A DNA stretch of 64,000 nt from SAR86 cluster bacterium (GCA_023703575.1 CP097969.1:248001-312000), one strand, 5' to 3'. Counted from the first letter of the stretch, positions 35,464-44,411 are shown. The notes: generated by a model from the letters alone, not told the origin. Translations and numbers: made by a program.

Positions 35464-36264
35464 ATGTTGAATTTGAGTGAACCAGATTGGTTTGATGAAA
35501 CAGCCTTACCGCAAGATTACAGTGAAATTCCTGCAAAAATAAAGCAAGAGGGTTTTTATTGCTTAGACGGAGTTGTAAAAGACTCTTTTTTAACTTATCT
35601 GCAAGAAAATGTTAATAATCTAATTGATATCTATGGAAGAAGGTATTTTTCAATAGTTAACCCTCATAAAAGGCTAGAGAGTCAAGATGGACTAGGGCTT
35701 CCTTATTCACACATTATAGAAAATGATGAATTTAATTCTCTGTTGAAAAAGCTATCAACTGATTTTTCCATAAGTAACAAAACTAATTCCGAAAGATTTA
35801 ATATTTTGAGAGTTGTAACTGGAGAAAAGACAGATGATCAATCTTTAAAATTCCACTACGATTCAACTCTTATTACGGCCCTAATACCTATTCAAATACC
35901 TGATGGAATGGATTATGAATCGGGCCACCTAGTCGTGCTTCCAAATGCGAGGAAGATTCGAAGTTCTGTACTTTTTAATATATTAGAGAAATTTCTTATT
36001 CAAAATAAATTTAGTCAAAAGGTCTTGCCTCATCTTTTCTTGAAAAGTAAAAAAAAGAAGGTACTTAATCTTAAACCGGGAAATATTTACCTTTTTTCTG
36101 GTCTTCAGACTTTACACAGTAATTTTGCGGTAAATAAGAATTATGTCAGAGCAACACTTCTATGCTTTTTTGGTAACCCTTACCCCGATTCAAAAATTTT
36201 AAACTGGGTAAAGGCAAGGAGACATAACCAAGAAGATAAAAATATAGGTGCAGATAAATCCTAA
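35464..36264 (+). CDS. PhyH-like Fe(II)/2-oxoglutarate oxygenase (third)
   Basis: A 266-residue protein with an iron-site motif LKFHYDSTLIT (His and Asp near residues 131 and 133), a core segment DYESGHLVVLPNARKI, and a distal site NIYLFSGLQTLHSNFAVNKN with the His, followed by YVRATLL whose Arg fits 2-oxoglutarate binding. It is unlike the two PhyH-like proteins at 31664 and 32416. Its start is ATG 35464; a TTG at 35449 in the same frame would add five residues, and neither has a clear ribosome-binding site. It is alone on the plus strand between two minus-strand genes and must have its own promoter, for which TATAAT at 35417-35422 is a candidate. Confidence 0.7.
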   Translation: MLNLSEPDWFDETALPQDYSEIPAKIKQEGFYCLDGVVKDSFLTYLQENVNNLIDIYGRRYFSIVNPHKRLESQDGLGLPYSHIIENDEFNSLLKKLSTDFSISNKTNSERFNILRVVTGEKTDDQSLKFHYDSTLITALIPIQIPDGMDYESGHLVVLPNARKIRSSVLFNILEKFLIQNKFSQKVLPHLFLKSKKKKVLNLKPGNIYLFSGLQTLHSNFAVNKNYVRATLLCFFGNPYPDSKILNWVKARRHNQEDKNIGADKS

Positions 36265-36282
36265 AGCTTACTAGCAAAGTTT

Positions 36283-37815
36283 CTAATCGACTGTCTTTGT
36301 CATAAAAGATTTCATATCTTTGATGAGTTCATTATCAAATAATCTCATGAAGATTATTGTACTGGCCAGACATGAGATTAGTGAAATAAATAAATGGATG
36401 GAATTATTGAAATGAAGTAATTGTATTAATTCCTTAATTATCCAAATTTGAATAGATAACCCAATACAAAGAAAAGAAAATTTGATCGTATAGTTAATTA
36501 TTTCATTTGAAAAGAGAAAGAAATCCTCTTTTTTATGACTATAAATATACATCGCCAGAGTAATATAAGCAGTCAGGCTTATTGATAAAGGGATACTTAA
36601 GTAACCTATAAACTGAAAAAGTATCAAAGTTAAGATTATATTTATTATCACTGAAAACGTAGTTATTTTGAACGGCGTCTGAGGATCATTTTTTGCAAAA
36701 TAATATGGGCTAAGGATTTTAGTTATGCACAAGGCTGGTAAACCTAATGAAAATAACTGAAGAACAGAAGCAGTACTTCGAGTTGATTCAGAGTTGAATT
36801 CCCCTCTTTCATAAATAAACTGGATAATTTCATGACTCATCATGAACAATATAATCGATGAAGGAAAAATAGTTGCTATCGCAAGTTTGTATGCCTTATT
36901 TTGAATATTCAATGCAGAACTAATATCATTTAAAAATATACTGCGACTTAATACAGGTATAAGCACAGTTGCAATTGATATACCAGTAAGTGTCAGTGGA
37001 AGCATGTAAACTCTATCGGCAAAATAAATATAAGATATAGCACCTTCATAGAAGGAAGCAAAAATAATTCCCACCAAAACATTAATCTGAATAAATGTTT
37101 GAGAAAAGAAAGTGGGAGCTATTAGTCTAAAGAATTTCTTTACATCCAAGAAACCATCTTTTAAGTTTATTGATGAAAGCCAAAAATCTTTATCAGTAGA
37201 AAATAGTAAAAATAAAATTTGCAAAACTCCTCCGATAAGAAGGGTCCAGCACAAATAAATCACTTTGCTTTCCCCAAAGTTGGCAGAAAAAGTAATATAT
37301 GAAATAACTGTGAGATTTAAAATTATTGGAAGGGAGGCAGTTAATGAAAATTTATTTCTATAATTTAATAAACCTGAAAATACAGAGCTCATTACAATGA
37401 AGGTTAAATATGGAAATGCAATTCTTGAACATAAAACCATTAATGAAAATTTAGGATGGTCTACAAATCCTGGAGCAACTAATCGCAATATGTAAGACAT
37501 GTATATTTCTGTTAATAAAATAAGAGGTATCAGCAGAAGAAAAGATATCCAAAGTATTTTTTTTGCAAATTCATGTCTTTTTCGGATTGAATTCTCGCCA
37601 TCAATTGAACTTAAGGTAGGAATAAATGCTGAATGGAATGTTTCACCTGATAGAGATTGCTGGAAAGAAAATGGTAACCTAAGAGCTACAATAAATATAT
37701 TTGATAATAGTCCAGATCCAAGAAAGGCAGCTATAAATATATCTCTGATAAAACCTGAAATTTGTGAGAAAAATATAAATAATGAGTTTATGAAAGAGTT
37801 CTTCGCTAAATCCAT
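36283..37815 (-). CDS. MurJ-like lipid-linked sugar flippase
   Basis: A 510-residue membrane protein with about fourteen helices. The N-terminus (NSLFIFFSQISGFIRDIFIA, then FLGSGLLSNIFIVALRLPFS) and the motif GETFHSAFIPTLSSI match the MurJ/MviN branch of the MOP superfamily rather than Wzx. Genuine MurJ reads GAFSQAFVPIL at this site. It comes last in a minus-strand group after the aminosugar genes at 37839-40866, so it may move a lipid-linked sugar of this locus instead of lipid II, or be the cell's MurJ. The two cannot be told apart without knowing whether another murJ exists in the genome. Confidence 0.78.
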   Translation of the reverse strand: MDLAKNSFINSLFIFFSQISGFIRDIFIAAFLGSGLLSNIFIVALRLPFSFQQSLSGETFHSAFIPTLSSIDGENSIRKRHEFAKKILWISFLLLIPLILLTEIYMSYILRLVAPGFVDHPKFSLMVLCSRIAFPYLTFIVMSSVFSGLLNYRNKFSLTASLPIILNLTVISYITFSANFGESKVIYLCWTLLIGGVLQILFLLFSTDKDFWLSSINLKDGFLDVKKFFRLIAPTFFSQTFIQINVLVGIIFASFYEGAISYIYFADRVYMLPLTLTGISIATVLIPVLSRSIFLNDISSALNIQNKAYKLAIATIFPSSIILFMMSHEIIQFIYERGEFNSESTRSTASVLQLFSLGLPALCITKILSPYYFAKNDPQTPFKITTFSVIINIILTLILFQFIGYLSIPLSISLTAYITLAMYIYSHKKEDFFLFSNEIINYTIKFSFLCIGLSIQIWIIKELIQLLHFNNSIHLFISLISCLASTIIFMRLFDNELIKDMKSFMTKTVD

Positions 37816-37838
37816 CTTATAGTTTCAATGATAAATTC

Positions 37839-38720
37839 TTACTGGCTATCAAAATCTTTCAATTTGTAATGTGGGTATAAGTCCAAATTTTTCTTTATGA
37901 AGTCTACCATCTCTAAAATCATTATTTCATAAGTCGGTATCTCATAATTTATAAGTTTTCTAGAGTCCGTGAAACTTTTGTCGATGTTTATTCCGTTGAT
38001 AGGCCTAATTAATATTTCTTTGTTCGTATATTTTTTGAAAAGTTGCAAGATTTCATTTTTACTAATAGGAGATCCATTTGTCAGCTGATAAACCCCAAAA
38101 ATATTATGGTCTATTGCCCACTTAACTCCTTTTGCTAGCTCTAATGACGTTACACCTGACCAAATTGCATCCGAAAATCCCTCAATTTCGCCTTCCTCAG
38201 ACATAAACCAATTGAATAGTTGCTCTCCATCCTTTTTGAGTTCAGGTCCTATTACAGATGTTCTTATTGTTAAATGTTTATCATCTATCACTTCACCTAA
38301 AGCTTTTGTTTTTGCATAGACATCTAAACCATCTTTTATATCATTCTCCACATAAGGTGTTCTTTTTTCCCCTGAAAAAACACAATCTGTGGACATATGA
38401 ATAAGCTTTATAGACATAGTGTTGCAAATATTTTTAAGTCTATGGGGCAGGATCGCATTGGTGTAAATAGCAAGTTCAGGATCTGACTCGGATTCTTTAA
38501 TTAGAGTGCCTACGCAGTTTATCAAATAATTAGGTTTGATCTTCTGTATTGCAGAATTGAGTAAGGCCTCATCCAAAATATCTAAGAGCAGCGTGTCCTC
38601 ATGTAATTTATTTCTGTAAGAAATGTTGGCAATCTCATACTCGGGATTGCTTGATAATAAAAAGTGTATTTGGTGTCCAATCAGACCTGTAGAACCAAGA
38701 ATGAGAATTTTCTTTTTCAA
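37839..38720 (-). CDS. RmlD-like sugar nucleotide reductase (WbvR-like)
   Basis: A 293-residue SDR with the motif LGSTGLIGHQIHFLLSS, YLINCVGTL, MSTDCVFSGEKRTPYVEND, and DVYAKTKALGEV (Tyr-x3-Lys). These match the RmlD substrate-binding family, including WbvR of the UDP-L-rhamnosamine/UDP-L-QuiNAc pathway, which works after a CapE-like dehydratase. It lies just downstream of a WecB-like epimerase and a CapE-like dehydratase on the same strand, the order seen in the wbvB-wbvR-wbvD type of set. A role as 4-reductase of the epimerised UDP-keto-sugar is therefore likely, though dTDP-rhamnose synthesis cannot be excluded from this protein alone. No rmlA, rmlB or rmlC is in the window. Confidence 0.75.
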   Translation of the reverse strand: MKKKILILGSTGLIGHQIHFLLSSNPEYEIANISYRNKLHEDTLLLDILDEALLNSAIQKIKPNYLINCVGTLIKESESDPELAIYTNAILPHRLKNICNTMSIKLIHMSTDCVFSGEKRTPYVENDIKDGLDVYAKTKALGEVIDDKHLTIRTSVIGPELKKDGEQLFNWFMSEEGEIEGFSDAIWSGVTSLELAKGVKWAIDHNIFGVYQLTNGSPISKNEILQLFKKYTNKEILIRPINGINIDKSFTDSRKLINYEIPTYEIMILEMVDFIKKNLDLYPHYKLKDFDSQ

Positions 38721-38725
38721 AGGGA

Positions 38726-39862
38726 TTAAATATCTTTAGACCATACTGTCCTATTAACATAATCTGTATAGGAGAGTATTATCCTCAAAACTTTTTTTGA
38801 AACATTATCAATTGAATAATCATTCACTATTCTCATTGGTCCATCAATTTTATTTTGGTTCACTACTACTTCTATTGATTCTAAGATCCTATCTTTATTT
38901 AACCCTGTCATAATAAGTGTTCCTTCATCCATGCCTTCTGGTCTCTCGTGTGCTTGACGGACTGTAATCGCTGGAATCTTTAGAATAGAAGATTCTTCAG
39001 TGATAGTACCACTATCGGAAATTACACAATAAGCATTGATTTGAAGCTGATTATATTCATGGAAACCATAAGGTTTTGAAAATCTGAGATATTGATTATT
39101 TTCTTCATAACCTATCTCCTCCAATTTCTTTTTTGTTCTTGGATGGGTGGAAATTATAACTGGTAGTTTATATTTTTTTGTTATCGCATCTATGGCATTG
39201 AGGAGATTCTCAAAGTTTTTAGGTGAGTCTACATTTTCTTCTCTGTGGATGCTCATTAAAAAATATTTGCCTTTGGTCAGACCTTCTCGTTCAAGGATAT
39301 CGCTTTCTAATATACTTTGCATATTCTCATTCAAAACTTCTAACATTGGCGATCCAGTTTTTATTACTGTTTGAGGCTTTAGTCCTTCGGCTACCAAATA
39401 ATCTCGAGCTTGTTCAGTCAAGGGCATATTTATATCACTTAAGTGATCTACGATCTTTCTATTAATTTCCTCCGGCACCCTCTGGTCAAAAGATCTATTT
39501 CCAGCCTCCATATGAAAAATTGGTATTTTTCTTTTCTTAGCCGGTATGACACACAAACAGCTGTTAGTATCACCATATATGAGCAATGCATCGGGCTTTA
39601 TGTCTACGAATACTTTGTCTATCTTGCTTATTATGTCTCCAATTGTCTCTGATGGGCTTCCTTTAATAGCCTCCAAAAAAAAATCAGGCTTTCTAATTCC
39701 AAGCTGTTCAAAAAAAAGTTCATTTAATTCGTAATCATAATTTTGCCCAGTATGAACAATCACATGTTCCACAAATTTATCAAGTTCTTTCATGACTTGA
39801 CTCAATTTTATGATTTCGGGCCTTGTTCCAACCACCGTCATAACTTTTAATTTTTTATTCAT
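38726..39862 (-). CDS. UDP-GlcNAc 2-epimerase-like enzyme (WbjD/FnlC/WecB type)
   Basis: A 378-residue enzyme with the WecB fold. It begins VMTVVGTRPEIIKLSQVMKE, has YGDTNSCLCVIPAKK, HMEAGNRSFDQRVPEEINRK, MSIHREENVDSPKNFENLL and SDSGTITEESSILKIPAIT, which are the characteristic motifs of UDP-N-acetylglucosamine 2-epimerases, and RQAHERPEGMDEGTLIMTGL. Several of these, especially the last, are shared with WbjD/FnlC, which inverts C2 in the final step to UDP-L-FucNAc. It overlaps the upstream CapE-like gene by four bases, so the two are translated together. It is the last catalytic step of the aminosugar route in this group. Confidence 0.88.
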   Translation of the reverse strand: MNKKLKVMTVVGTRPEIIKLSQVMKELDKFVEHVIVHTGQNYDYELNELFFEQLGIRKPDFFLEAIKGSPSETIGDIISKIDKVFVDIKPDALLIYGDTNSCLCVIPAKKRKIPIFHMEAGNRSFDQRVPEEINRKIVDHLSDINMPLTEQARDYLVAEGLKPQTVIKTGSPMLEVLNENMQSILESDILEREGLTKGKYFLMSIHREENVDSPKNFENLLNAIDAITKKYKLPVIISTHPRTKKKLEEIGYEENNQYLRFSKPYGFHEYNQLQINAYCVISDSGTITEESSILKIPAITVRQAHERPEGMDEGTLIMTGLNKDRILESIEVVVNQNKIDGPMRIVNDYSIDNVSKKVLRIILSYTDYVNRTVWSKDI

Positions 39863-40866
39863 ACTTTTAACGCTTCTTTAATTATATCTAGTTCTAGTAA
39901 GGTTGATTTCATTTCTTCTATATTATATCTATAGGTGTTGTGTGAATTGTAATCCTCTTTATTAGAGATATCCTCTTCGCCTTCAGTATAGTAACTTGCA
40001 TAATTGAGATCTCTATTATCCGAGGGTATCCTATAGTAATCACCCAAGTCTTCTGCTTTAGCCATTTCCTCTCTTGTTAAGAGTGTTTCATATAGCTTCT
40101 CACCATGGCGCGTTCCCATTAGCTTGATTTCATTATTGACCTCAAATATTTCTAATAAGGCTTCTGCTAATATCATTAGACTAGAAGCGGGTGATTTTTT
40201 AACAAAAGTATCCCCGGAAAACCCATTTAAAAAGGCATACTCAACTAGTTCTACTGATTCTTCAAGACTCATCATAAATCTTGTCATCGAAGGATCCGTG
40301 AGTGTAAGGGGTTTATTAGATTTGATTTGATTAATAAACAGAGGTATCACAGAGCCCCTGCTTCCCATTACATTGCCATAACGAGTTGAACACAGAGTAG
40401 TTTCTGTTGTCGTTCTTGATTTAGCAGCAACGAGTTTTTCCATCATAGCTTTGCTCAAGCCCATTGCATTAATAGGATAAACTGCCTTATCAGTGCTTAG
40501 GAAGACAGCATTCTTAACTTTATTATCAATCGATGCTTGGAGCACATTTTCCGCTCCAAGAATGTTTGTCTTGATTGCCTCAATGGGATAAAACTCGCAT
40601 GAAGGTACTTGTTTCAAGGCTGCTGCATGGAAGACAAAGTCAACCGATGACATAGCCTGATTTATACTTTGATAATCTCTTACATCGCCAATGTAAAATT
40701 TCACTTTGTTATTATTTATATCTATTCTCATAGACTCTTGTTTCTTTTCGTCTCTGCTGAATATTCTTATTTCACTAAATTCATCTTTTTTCAAGAATCT
40801 TGACAGGACAGCTTTTCCAAATGAACCTGTTCCACCCGTTATGAGTAATATCTTATCTTTTAGCAT
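39859..40866 (-). CDS. CapE/WbjB/FnlA-type UDP-GlcNAc 4,6-dehydratase (5-inverting)
   Basis: A 335-residue SDR that turns UDP-GlcNAc into a 4-keto-6-deoxy sugar with change of configuration at C5 and C3. It has LITGGTGSFGKAVLSRFLKK, FSRDEKKQESMR, HAAALKQVPSCEFYPIEAIK, STDKAVYPINAMGLSKAMME and STRYGNVMGSRGSVIPLF. In the active site Met replaces the common Tyr of Tyr-x3-Lys, which is the norm for this group. It is the first gene of a minus-strand group of the dehydratase, the WecB-like epimerase, the RmlD-like reductase and the MurJ-like flippase. Its product would feed UDP-L-FucNAc, UDP-L-RhaNAc or UDP-L-QuiNAc synthesis. Confidence 0.92.
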   Translation of the reverse strand: MLKDKILLITGGTGSFGKAVLSRFLKKDEFSEIRIFSRDEKKQESMRIDINNNKVKFYIGDVRDYQSINQAMSSVDFVFHAAALKQVPSCEFYPIEAIKTNILGAENVLQASIDNKVKNAVFLSTDKAVYPINAMGLSKAMMEKLVAAKSRTTTETTLCSTRYGNVMGSRGSVIPLFINQIKSNKPLTLTDPSMTRFMMSLEESVELVEYAFLNGFSGDTFVKKSPASSLMILAEALLEIFEVNNEIKLMGTRHGEKLYETLLTREEMAKAEDLGDYYRIPSDNRDLNYASYYTEGEEDISNKEDYNSHNTYRYNIEEMKSTLLELDIIKEALKV

Positions 40867-41010
40867 TTATCTCCCTTTCAAGCTGAAACTAAGTTTCCTT
40901 TATGGTATTTATAGTTATGTCAATATTATATAAATATATGATACAAGCATAGGAGGTCTTAGTGTATCGTTATGTTTTGTTAGCCTTAAAACAAAAATAG
41001 CTTATATAAA

Positions 41011-41907
41011 ATGGTAATTTTAGTAACTGGAGCAACGGGTTTCCTTGGGAAAAGAGTTTGTAATATGCTTTTGCAAAAGAATCATAAGATAAGAGTTATT
41101 TCGCGTAATTCTTCAATTAAATTTGACGATTTAGTAATAGCTGACTTGGCCAAAGATAGTATTGAAGAAACTATATTTAGTGATGTAACTTCTGTTATTC
41201 ATCTTGCTGGACATGCTCATGATTTGAAAAAAAATCGCAATACAGAAAATTATTTCAAGCTAAATGTAGATGGAACAAAAAAGTTGGCGGAAATGGCGAG
41301 TATTTCTGGTGTAAAAAATTTCATCTTTATAAGTAGCACTAAAGCAGGAGTTGCTGAAGATTCTATCTCATCTGTAGGTCAGGCAGAGGGCATATATGGT
41401 CAATCAAAGCGAGCTGCAGAATTAGCAATTTTAAATTTATCACCAGCTTCGAATATGAAAGTGAATATTATCAGGCCTGCACTTATTTATGGTCCTGAAG
41501 TTAAAGGGAATCTTAGATTGATGTTGAACGGAATAAAGCAAGGTTGGTTTCCGCCCCTACCATCAATAGGAAATAAGCGTTCCATGGTACATGTTGATGA
41601 TGTTGCTTCGTGTATTAGCCATATAATGGAGAAAGATAATTCTGATAAACAGATATATCAGCTTACGGATGGTAATGAATATTCTTCCTCAGAAATTTAT
41701 GATATTTTGTGCAAGGTTTCTGGAAAAAATATTCACAGCATTAGAGTACCTCTTATTTTTTTTAGGTTGCTATCAAGGTTACATCCCTCGATAAGATATA
41801 AAATAAATAAATTATTAGGTGATGAAACATTTTCTAATTTAAAAATAATTTCTACCGGGTTCAAACCAAAAAAAACTTTGCAGCATATTAATGAAACGGA
41901 TTATTGA
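41011..41907 (+). CDS. Sugar nucleotide 4-reductase/epimerase (WbpV/WreQ-like)
   Basis: A 298-residue extended SDR with TGATGFLGKRVCNMLL, HLAGHAHDLKKNRNTENYFK, ISSTKAGVAEDSIS, GIYGQSKRAAEL (Tyr-x3-Lys) and NIIRPALIYGPEVKGNLRLM. The HLAGxAHD-type segment and the LIYGPxVKGN motif are typical of the reductase found beside WbpM-type dehydratases, which gives UDP-D-FucNAc or UDP-D-QuiNAc. Its last 17 bases overlap the start of the phosphoglycosyl transferase gene, and the WbpM-like gene follows, so the three form a tight set for making and loading the first sugar. The exact product (QuiNAc or FucNAc) is not fixed by the sequence. Confidence 0.82.
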   Translation: MVILVTGATGFLGKRVCNMLLQKNHKIRVISRNSSIKFDDLVIADLAKDSIEETIFSDVTSVIHLAGHAHDLKKNRNTENYFKLNVDGTKKLAEMASISGVKNFIFISSTKAGVAEDSISSVGQAEGIYGQSKRAAELAILNLSPASNMKVNIIRPALIYGPEVKGNLRLMLNGIKQGWFPPLPSIGNKRSMVHVDDVASCISHIMEKDNSDKQIYQLTDGNEYSSSEIYDILCKVSGKNIHSIRVPLIFFRLLSRLHPSIRYKINKLLGDETFSNLKIISTGFKPKKTLQHINETDY

Positions 41908-42451
41908 TATCTTAATTTCTTCTGCGCTTATAGTGTTGATGACCTTTCCTATGTTATTGGTGTACATTCTTATAAGAATAGATTCACGTGGACCGGGTTT
42001 ATATTGGTCTGAGAGAGTAGGAAAGAATAATGTTAATTTTATGATGCCTAAATTTAGAACAATGCATGAAGGTACCACATCGGTTGCTACACATCTGCTG
42101 GACGATCCTTCAAATCATTTAACAAGATTGGGTAATATGCTGAGAAGGACTAGTATAGATGAATTGCCCCAATTGTATTCTATTTTAAGGGGCCAAATGA
42201 CTTTTGTTGGTCCTAGACCAGCTTTATTCAATCAGAATGACCTTATCAGATTTAGAACAAAAAATAATATCCAAAGCTTATTGCCCGGGGTTACAGGTTG
42301 GGCTCAGATTAATGGACGTGATAATATAAGTATTCAAGAGAAGGTAATGTTTGATCTTGAGTATCTTGAAAAAAAGTCTGTTCTATTCGATTTACATATT
42401 ATCCTTCTTACTCTTTTAAAAGTTCTTAAAAAAGAGGATGTTTCCCATTAG
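41891..42451 (+). CDS. Undecaprenyl-phosphate sugar phosphotransferase (PglC/WreU-like)
   Basis: A 186-residue monotopic phosphoglycosyl transferase that joins a sugar 1-phosphate to undecaprenyl phosphate and so begins repeat-unit assembly. It has a single N-terminal hydrophobic helix (ILISSALIVLMTFPMLLVYI) of the re-entrant type, the motif GPGLYWSERVG, MPKFRTMHEG, the catalytic Asp-Glu in RTSIDELPQLYSILRGQM, FVGPRPALFNQ, and LLPGVTGWAQINGRDNIS. Length fits the short PglC type and not the large WbaP or WcaJ type, which carry extra N-terminal domains. It overlaps the reductase gene and precedes the WbpM-like gene by 26 bases. Confidence 0.92.
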   Translation: MKRIIDILISSALIVLMTFPMLLVYILIRIDSRGPGLYWSERVGKNNVNFMMPKFRTMHEGTTSVATHLLDDPSNHLTRLGNMLRRTSIDELPQLYSILRGQMTFVGPRPALFNQNDLIRFRTKNNIQSLLPGVTGWAQINGRDNISIQEKVMFDLEYLEKKSVLFDLHIILLTLLKVLKKEDVSH

Positions 42452-42477
42452 ATGGCCAATTTAAATAAAAACTTTAT

Positions 42478-44394
42478 ATGAATTTGAAAGACCTCTTGCT
42501 TTCATCCTCAAGGCTTACTAAAAAGATTCTAGCTTTAGCCTGCGATTTCTTTTCTATTTACCTTGCAATATTGTATGCACTATTTACGAGTGAATACTTT
42601 GATATAGTCATCATTGATAACTTCTTTACTTTGATATGGATGCCTATTCTAGGAGTAATAGTTTTTTGGTATGCAGATGTTTATAAATCTGTTGTGAGAT
42701 ATATTGATTTCTCAGTTATTTTTACTCTTATAAAATCTATTACATTAACTCTGTGCATTTACGTAATCTTGATTGGTACATATTTATTTTCAACTAGCCA
42801 ATTTCCTTTTCAAATAAATACCTATTTATTCTCTTCTGAAGTCTGGATATCTGGTTTCATGGCTGCCAGCTTCTTCATAATTGGCTCAAGATTGATTGCT
42901 AATTCATACTTGTCCGAGAGTACCTCAGAAAAAAAAGTTGTGATTTATGGAGCAGGCTCAGCTGGAATACAATTAGCCAGTGCTTTAAGAGTGAGTAAAG
43001 AAATGCAACCTATCGCATTTATCGATAGCAACCCGTCTTTGCACAATACTTTTCTAGGAGGTATTAAAGTTTTATCTCCTATTAAACTAAAAAAATTGGC
43101 TTTAAGAAAAAAACTAGATGAAGTCCTTATTGCCATGCCTTCTGCATCTAAAACAACCTTAGTCTCACTTCTGAAAGAAATTGAGAATTATTCAGTCAAA
43201 GTCAGAATACTTCCAGGTTTAGCCGCTCTTGCACAAGGGAAAGTATCTGTTTCTGAACTTAAAGAGGTCGATATTTCAGATTTATTAGGTAGATTTGAAG
43301 TTGAAGCAAATCAAGAACTAATTAATAAAAATATTAAAGACCGTGCAGTTTTGATTACTGGTGCAGGAGGCTCAATTGGTTCTGAGATAGCTAGGCAAGT
43401 TGTTAAAAATAAACCCAGAATGATCATCATTTTAGATTCTAATGAATACTCACTATATAAGATAAGGAATGAACTCGAAGCAAATTCGTATGATGTAGAG
43501 ATCAAAACCATACTAGCCAATGTTACAGATAAAAAAAGAATGACTGAAGTTTGTAAGGTTTTTGACATAGATACCATTTATCATTCGGCTGCTTACAAAC
43601 ATGTCTCGATTGTTGAAGAAAATCCATTCGAAGCTGTATCAAATAATATTTTTGGTACTCAAGTATGCGCTCAAGCAGCTATCGATGCCAATGTAGATAC
43701 TTTCGTTCTCATCTCAACAGACAAAGCAGTAAGACCAACAAATATAATGGGTGCTACGAAAAGATTCGCAGAGTTAATTCTTCAGTCCATGGCTTACGAG
43801 GAGAGTTATAATAATAGAACAAGAATGACAATGGTCAGGTTCGGTAATGTAATAGGATCTTCGGGATCAGCTATTCCACTTTTTCAAAAACAAATTAAAG
43901 AGGGCGGGCCAGTTACTGTGACTCATCCAGAAGTAATAAGATATTTCATGTCTATTCCAGAAGCTGCAGAACTAGTTATACAAGCTGGTGCAATGGGGGA
44001 AGGAGGAGATGTTTTCGTTCTTGACATGGGCGAGCCAGTTAACATCTATGAGATCGCAAAAAGATTGGTAAATTTAAGTGGAATGGAGCTAAAAGATGAA
44101 GATAATCCAGAGGGAGATATTGAGATAATTTTCACTGGCCTCCGTCCTGGAGAGAAACTTTATGAAGAGCTCCTGATAGGAGACAACGTTACCGCTACAA
44201 AACATAGTCAAATTTTAAGAGCTCAAGAAGATTTTTTAAGTAAAGTAAAATTAGAGCACTTCCTATCTTTATTGAAAGAAGCTGAAGAATCAGGCGATGT
44301 AAAGTCTCTGAAGAAAATCCTAGAAGAGGTGGTAATTGGCTTTACTCCCGAGGATGAAATAGTAGATGTAGTTTATCAACAGAAAAAGAATTAA
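42478..44394 (+). CDS. WbpM/PglF-type membrane UDP-GlcNAc 4,6-dehydratase
   Basis: A 638-residue protein with four N-terminal membrane helices (about residues 15-135), a first nucleotide-binding domain (VIYGAGSAGIQLASALRV), and a C-terminal SDR domain (LITGAGGSIGSEIARQVV). The active site reads STDKAVRPTNIMGATKRFAE, where Met replaces the Tyr of Tyr-x3-Lys as in this family. Other motifs are YKHVSIVEENPFEAVSNN and GSSGSAIPLFQKQI. It makes UDP-4-keto-6-deoxy-GlcNAc without C5 inversion. With the reductase and PGT just upstream it would provide the initiating sugar. It is the last gene of the polysaccharide locus; rnd starts 17 bases later. Confidence 0.94.
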   Translation: MNLKDLLLSSSRLTKKILALACDFFSIYLAILYALFTSEYFDIVIIDNFFTLIWMPILGVIVFWYADVYKSVVRYIDFSVIFTLIKSITLTLCIYVILIGTYLFSTSQFPFQINTYLFSSEVWISGFMAASFFIIGSRLIANSYLSESTSEKKVVIYGAGSAGIQLASALRVSKEMQPIAFIDSNPSLHNTFLGGIKVLSPIKLKKLALRKKLDEVLIAMPSASKTTLVSLLKEIENYSVKVRILPGLAALAQGKVSVSELKEVDISDLLGRFEVEANQELINKNIKDRAVLITGAGGSIGSEIARQVVKNKPRMIIILDSNEYSLYKIRNELEANSYDVEIKTILANVTDKKRMTEVCKVFDIDTIYHSAAYKHVSIVEENPFEAVSNNIFGTQVCAQAAIDANVDTFVLISTDKAVRPTNIMGATKRFAELILQSMAYEESYNNRTRMTMVRFGNVIGSSGSAIPLFQKQIKEGGPVTVTHPEVIRYFMSIPEAAELVIQAGAMGEGGDVFVLDMGEPVNIYEIAKRLVNLSGMELKDEDNPEGDIEIIFTGLRPGEKLYEELLIGDNVTATKHSQILRAQEDFLSKVKLEHFLSLLKEAEESGDVKSLKKILEEVVIGFTPEDEIVDVVYQQKKN

Positions 44395-44411
44395 TTTGGA
44401 TTGAGCTGATT

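Noticed and set aside
37499-37822. 107-codon plus-strand frame across the MurJ-like gene start
   Set aside because: Antisense to the conserved N-terminus of the MurJ-like protein; chance frame.
40867-41010. Specific promoters in the divergent gap before the CapE-like and reductase genes
   Set aside because: Promoters must exist there, but the gap is so AT-rich that several boxes fit equally badly; no single pair of -35 and -10 elements stands out.
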